From JAUZPB01 sp037140715 (GTDB lineage Bacteria; Bacteroidota; Ignavibacteria; Ignavibacteriales; SURF-24), in assembly GCA_037140715.1 (NCBI GenBank), contig JBAXDX010000011.1, positions 1-47,289 of the forward strand: a stretch of 47,289 bases of DNA, given 5' to 3'. The notes beneath the pieces are model-generated. The model made no database searches. It was not told the DNA's origin and was given only the letters and a program-made list of their open reading frames with translations. Below are positions 44,040 to 47,289 of this stretch, in pieces (the first letter of the stretch is position 1; each line of letters starts with the position of its first letter). The position numbers and the translations under genes were made by a program.

Positions 44040-45716
44040 TTGGAAAAGTTCACATTATTCATTATCGAATTTGTATTGTTAACAGTATTGGCCAAGGCAC
44101 AGGAATTCAGTTCGTCAACTGACACATTGTATTTCGATACTGGCAAATCAGTACTGACAGATGAAAATAAGACTTCGGTTGACTCAGTTTTGAAAACTGT
44201 CAATAAAAATAAAATTGTCCTTATTGCTATTCAGGGTTTTGCAGATGCGCGAAGCACACCAGAGATTAACCTGTCCGTCTCAAAAAACAGGTCCGAGGCA
44301 ATACAGATATATCTTGTTTCAAAGGAAATACCAAAGAGTAAGATTTTACTCGTTAACTGGGGAAAGAGCCTGGGGGTTCAGAGCAAAGATGCAGAAGACC
44401 GCGGTAATCCGGCAGACAGGAAAGTTATGGTTAAGTTTATTACATCCTCAGCCTGGTCAGGAAAAAGTGAAGACCTTTTTAATCAGGCAATGCTGAATGA
44501 GATGAAAAGTATTTTTGAAATGCTTAAGGAATATGAAAAGAGAGATATCTGGTCGCGCCTAAAGTATCAGAGCTGGGAATGTTTCTGTAAAGCATTCAAC
44601 AAACCGATTAACGGGAAAGAGTACAAGGAAATGATTGATTATGCTAAAACTATGTCCAAATCAAAAGCGTTCAACAAACCGATTAACGGAAAAGAGTACA
44701 AGGAAATGATCAGCTATGCCAAAACCAAGGTCAAATCATGGAAAATAAAAAGCCACAAAGAGCAGTTGGAGGAAGCACAGGCGCTTGAAAACCAGATGCA
44801 GAAAGAGTACGAAAGAATAATAGCGATGGAGACAGAAAATACATCTCCGGAAAAAATAAATACATCATGGAATAAATTTATTGAGGATTATATAGCAGGC
44901 GTACCTGGTTCGAAGAAGTCTTTACAACTGTATGAAGATGCAAAAAAGAAGAATAGTTACTGGGCACCGATAGCCAGGGAAATAGTACGAAAAAGGAAGC
45001 TAAAGCTGGAAGAAATGGAATTGATTGTCAAATCACTAGAAGAAAGAGACGGGGATGAGACAGATATAGATGAGCGGATAATGGACTGGCAGAAAGTGGT
45101 GGATGCTTTTGAAAAAGATGATTTGCTTAGGGACCTGAAGAATGATAATGATATCTACAAAAGAGCAATTACAGACCTGGAGAAATGGAAAAAGAAAAAG
45201 AATAAAAAAAATTTAGCTGACCCCGATAACGCAACGTATGAAAGGACTCCTGACGAGTATTCATCTTCGCCATTTTTATCTAAAATAGGCATTTCCGGAA
45301 CCGGACTGTTCCCATTTAACTGGTTTAAAGATTATGCCGGCATCGGTTATGGGGCATTGCTCCGCTATGAATATGGCAATGATGATTATGCAGTTTATCT
45401 GGAAACCGGGCATTTATCGTTTGGTGCAAAAAAACAATCTGGTGTGAATTATTCATATATTGTAGTACCACTATCGACAGGAGCTAAGTTTAATATAAGT
45501 TCCAGAATATATTCAGAACTGGCTTTCAGCGGGAATTTACAGATGAAATATAATTCCAGTTATTATGATTATAGATTTGGAGCTTTTGCGGGAATAGGTT
45601 ATAAGCTGACGGACCTGGATATATCAGCAAGAATCCAGTTCATTGGAATATTTGAAACTTTTAACCCTGCAGGTTTTGCCAGTCTGAATATTATGTATTA
45701 TTTCGAATTATTGTAA
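44040..45716 (+). CDS. OmpA-helical-beta-barrel fusion protein
   Basis: The start is TTG 44040 with AAAGGAGGT four bases upstream; no ATG fits. The 558 residues are a signal peptide, an OmpA-like peptidoglycan-binding domain (IQGFADARSTPEINLSVSKN, then GNPADRKVMVKF), a charged helical middle (about 150-410) and a C-terminal outer-membrane barrel (about 415-558, ending LNIMYYFELL). The middle carries a near-exact 25-residue tandem duplication starting KAFNKPINGKEYKEMI. OmpA proteins usually have the barrel first and the peptidoglycan domain last; here the order is reversed. It probably links the outer membrane to the wall together with the TPR protein 62 bases upstream. Confidence 0.8.
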   Translation: MEKFTLFIIEFVLLTVLAKAQEFSSSTDTLYFDTGKSVLTDENKTSVDSVLKTVNKNKIVLIAIQGFADARSTPEINLSVSKNRSEAIQIYLVSKEIPKSKILLVNWGKSLGVQSKDAEDRGNPADRKVMVKFITSSAWSGKSEDLFNQAMLNEMKSIFEMLKEYEKRDIWSRLKYQSWECFCKAFNKPINGKEYKEMIDYAKTMSKSKAFNKPINGKEYKEMISYAKTKVKSWKIKSHKEQLEEAQALENQMQKEYERIIAMETENTSPEKINTSWNKFIEDYIAGVPGSKKSLQLYEDAKKKNSYWAPIAREIVRKRKLKLEEMELIVKSLEERDGDETDIDERIMDWQKVVDAFEKDDLLRDLKNDNDIYKRAITDLEKWKKKKNKKNLADPDNATYERTPDEYSSSPFLSKIGISGTGLFPFNWFKDYAGIGYGALLRYEYGNDDYAVYLETGHLSFGAKKQSGVNYSYIVVPLSTGAKFNISSRIYSELAFSGNLQMKYNSSYYDYRFGAFAGIGYKLTDLDISARIQFIGIFETFNPAGFASLNIMYYFELL

Positions 45717-46549
45717 TAAATCTGCATTATTGATTATGTGTACGGAGAGTGCTTTTATAAAACATTAACCTGACTGGCTGAGCAGGTACCGTTTGAACAA
45801 TGCGTTTTTTGTCGTGAAAAATGTTTTTTAATTCAGACTAAAAACAGATGTCAAAGTCATACAATGAATGATTTTGTCTCACAATAAGAAATGACGGCGT
45901 GCAATGGAATGTGATAACAGAATTAATAACTTTTATTTGTTCCTCCTCCTGGGAACATGGGTGGCGGTTTCTTCTTTGCAAAAGGAAGGACGCCATCTTT
46001 TTTTGTGCCTGTCAGAACTGTGATTCTTTTGATTCTGATGATTTTTATGATAACGCAGGTCATTAACTGCTTTGCTTTAATCTTTACCTTATATCCCATG
46101 ATTCAGATTTTGTATGATAACGCAGTCAGTATTAAAATGAATCATAGTTAATCATTTTAATCATAAAAATCACAGTTCAGACAATTTTCAGTCGCTACGG
46201 GTAAATTGTCAGAACTATGATTCGTGTGATTAATATGACAGCGCAGAACAATCTGAAATAAATCCCTGCTTAAAAAGAAAAATAAATACAGAAAACACTT
46301 CTGTCCTTATCCGTGAAATCTGTGAAATCCGTTTAATCCGTGATTCAGAACTGTGATTCCTGTGACTAAAATGATTTTCCGGAAGAAAATGCCAAATCAT
46401 AAAAATCATCATAATCATGAGAACACAGTCCGGACAATATAATCTAAGCGTTGGTATGCCTGTTGTCCCAATGCTGTCAGATTCAGGTGCAAAATCTTTT
46501 ATCGCGCTCCCTTCTCAGGGCTTTGGGGTTGTCGGGGGGTATTTATTTT
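45717..46549. repeat. Non-coding stretch with clustered dispersed AATCAT/AATCC-type elements
   Basis: No gene is supported. The region holds several related short motifs in both orientations: TGTCAGAACTGTGATTC (about 46009), ATGATTCAGATTTTGTATGAT (about 46099), AATCATAAAAATCACAGTTC (46159), TGTCAGAACTATGATTCGTG (46208), GTGAAATCCGTTTAATCCGT (about 46321) and AATCATAAAAATCATCATAA (about 46394). Also present is a copy (45835-45888) of the repeat found at 41805-41860. Confidence 0.6.
46159..46231. repeat. Imperfect 29-bp inverted repeat
   Basis: Arms 46159-46187 and 46203-46231 match at about 23 of 29 positions around a 15-nt loop. They are made from two oppositely oriented copies of the AATCAT-AATCAC-AGTTCAGAC element and could form a long stem. 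Confidence 0.75.
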
Positions 46550-46559
46550 TCACAGAGCG

Positions 46560-47289
46560 ATGCCCCTAAAAACCATGAAGGAGTAGTTGCAGAGACTCCT
46601 AAAGTCGTTGCGTGGTAACCTAAAGTTGTTGTATGGCAGTCTGGGGTCGTTGTAAAATCTTCCAGAGTCGTTGCAGGGAAGCGGGCAGTCCTGTTGCCAG
46701 CTTTTCAGGTTCTGACACCGGGGTCTGGAGTCCTTGCGAAGTAGTCCGGAGTCGTTGCGGGAGTGTCTAAAGTTGTTGCGTGAACGCCTAAAGTGTTTGC
46801 GCGATAGTCCGGAGTAGTTGCAGGGACTCCTAAAGTCATTGCATGGTAGCCTAAAGTCGTTGCGTGGCAGTCTGGAGTCGTTGTAAAATAGTCTAAAGTC
46901 GTTGTAAAACAGTCTGGAGTCGTTGTAGCGGAGCGGGTAGTCTTGTCGCCGGCTTATTATGTTCTGACGCCGGGGTCCGGAGTCGTTGCAGTAACTCCTA
47001 AAGTCGTTACGGGAGTGTCTAAAGTCGCTGTGCGGCAGTCTAAAGTTGTTGCGCGGGCGCCTAAAGTGTTTGTGCGATAGTCCGGAGTCGTTGCAGGGAC
47101 GCCTAAAGTCGTTGCGGGAGCGTCTAAAGTCGTTGCATGGCAGTCTAAAGTCGTTGCGCGATGGTCTGGAGTCGTTGTAAAACAGTCCGGAGCAGTTGTG
47201 GCAAACCATTTAGTCCCATCGCCGTGTTATAATATCGTTGCGTGGCAGTCTGGAGTCGTTGTAAATTTGTCTAAAGTCGTTGCGTGGCA
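46560..47289. repeat. 21-bp tandem repeat with higher-order structure, running off the window
   Basis: The basic unit is like TCTAAAGTCGTTGCGTGGCAG with many variants. Longer blocks recur: GGAGTAGTTGCAG at 46580 and 46811 with a variant at 47084, and a GCGGGCAGTCCTGTTGCC-type insert at 46681 and 46933. The offsets 231, 273 and 252 are 11, 13 and 12 times 21. A minus-strand frame of 219 codons is open through it, with heptads of Asn-Asp-Phe-Arg type, but it has no ribosome site, no globular character and no recognisable domain, so I do not call a gene. Confidence 0.88.

Noticed and set aside
46550..47209. 219-codon minus-strand frame with Asn-Asp-Phe-Arg heptads
   Set aside because: It arises from a 21-bp repeat, has no start signals and shows no domain; recorded as a repeat with coding only a remote possibility.

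Overview
The window looks like a chromosomal segment of a Gram-negative member of the Bacteroidota/Chlorobi (FCB) superphylum, most likely Ignavibacteria-like. This placement is inferred from the genes, since no rRNA or other marker is present. Supporting signs are moderate-to-low GC, many TTG starts, outer-membrane beta-barrels and lipoproteins, an OmpA-type protein, a Wzc/SLBB exopolysaccharide pair, and very multihaem cytochromes beside a porin. No phage, IS transposase, CRISPR array, tRNA or rRNA was recognised.

Layout. (1) 1-2.3 kb is accessory DNA: a 41-bp hairpin-bearing tandem repeat at the edge, then a small unknown gene coupled to an adenine-specific DNA methyltransferase broken by a one-base frameshift. 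(2) 2.6-8.8 kb holds lepA, two tandem type I signal peptidases, an MNT nucleotidyltransferase with a degenerate partner, a small-molecule/tRNA-type O-methyltransferase, a small helical protein and a MarR regulator. (3) 8.9-16.4 kb is a redox/sulfur cluster: octahaem tetrathionate-reductase-like cytochrome, cytochrome b, two YeeE/YedE transporter halves (the second fused to a rhodanese fold lacking its catalytic Cys), an ArsM-like methyltransferase, an unannotated 31-residue Cys-containing peptide, a terminator, a radical SAM/SPASM peptide maturase and a thioredoxin-thioredoxin reductase fusion. It closes at a bidirectional terminator. (4) 16.5-24.3 kb, minus strand: UDP-xylose synthase-like epimerase, Wzc-type tyrosine kinase, SLBB export protein, FtsX, two small lipoproteins (one apparently starting at ATT), a methyltransferase, recR and ybaB. 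(5) 24.5-29.7 kb, plus strand: a divergent PurC-like protein, psd, pssA, purS, purQ, two tatA genes and gatA. (6) 29.7-34.4 kb: a repeat-rich gap (168-bp duplication and 42-bp tandem array), uvrA on the minus strand and a YigZ/IMPACT protein. (7) 35-41.8 kb is an electron conduit cluster: a 19-haem cytochrome fused to a membrane cytochrome b, a tetrahaem c554-like protein, an outer-membrane barrel, a 14-haem cytochrome and a 7-haem lipoprotein with CX4CH sites, ended by a terminator. (8) 42.3-45.7 kb: a secreted TPR protein and an OmpA-helical-barrel fusion, flanked by related short repeats. (9) 45.7-47.3 kb is non-coding: dispersed AATCAT-type elements, then a 21-bp tandem repeat with higher-order structure running off the end.

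The strongest candidate for an undescribed system is the 12.9-16.4 kb block. A tiny Cys peptide sits between an ArsM-like methyltransferase and a SPASM maturase, with a dedicated Trx/TrxR fusion, inside a tetrathionate-reductase-like/sulfur-transport cluster. The arrangement resembles a modified-peptide (RiPP-like) pathway tied to sulfur or metalloid redox chemistry rather than to a secreted antibiotic, because no exporter or protease is present. The 35-41.8 kb cluster reads as a quinone-to-outside electron route of porin-cytochrome type.
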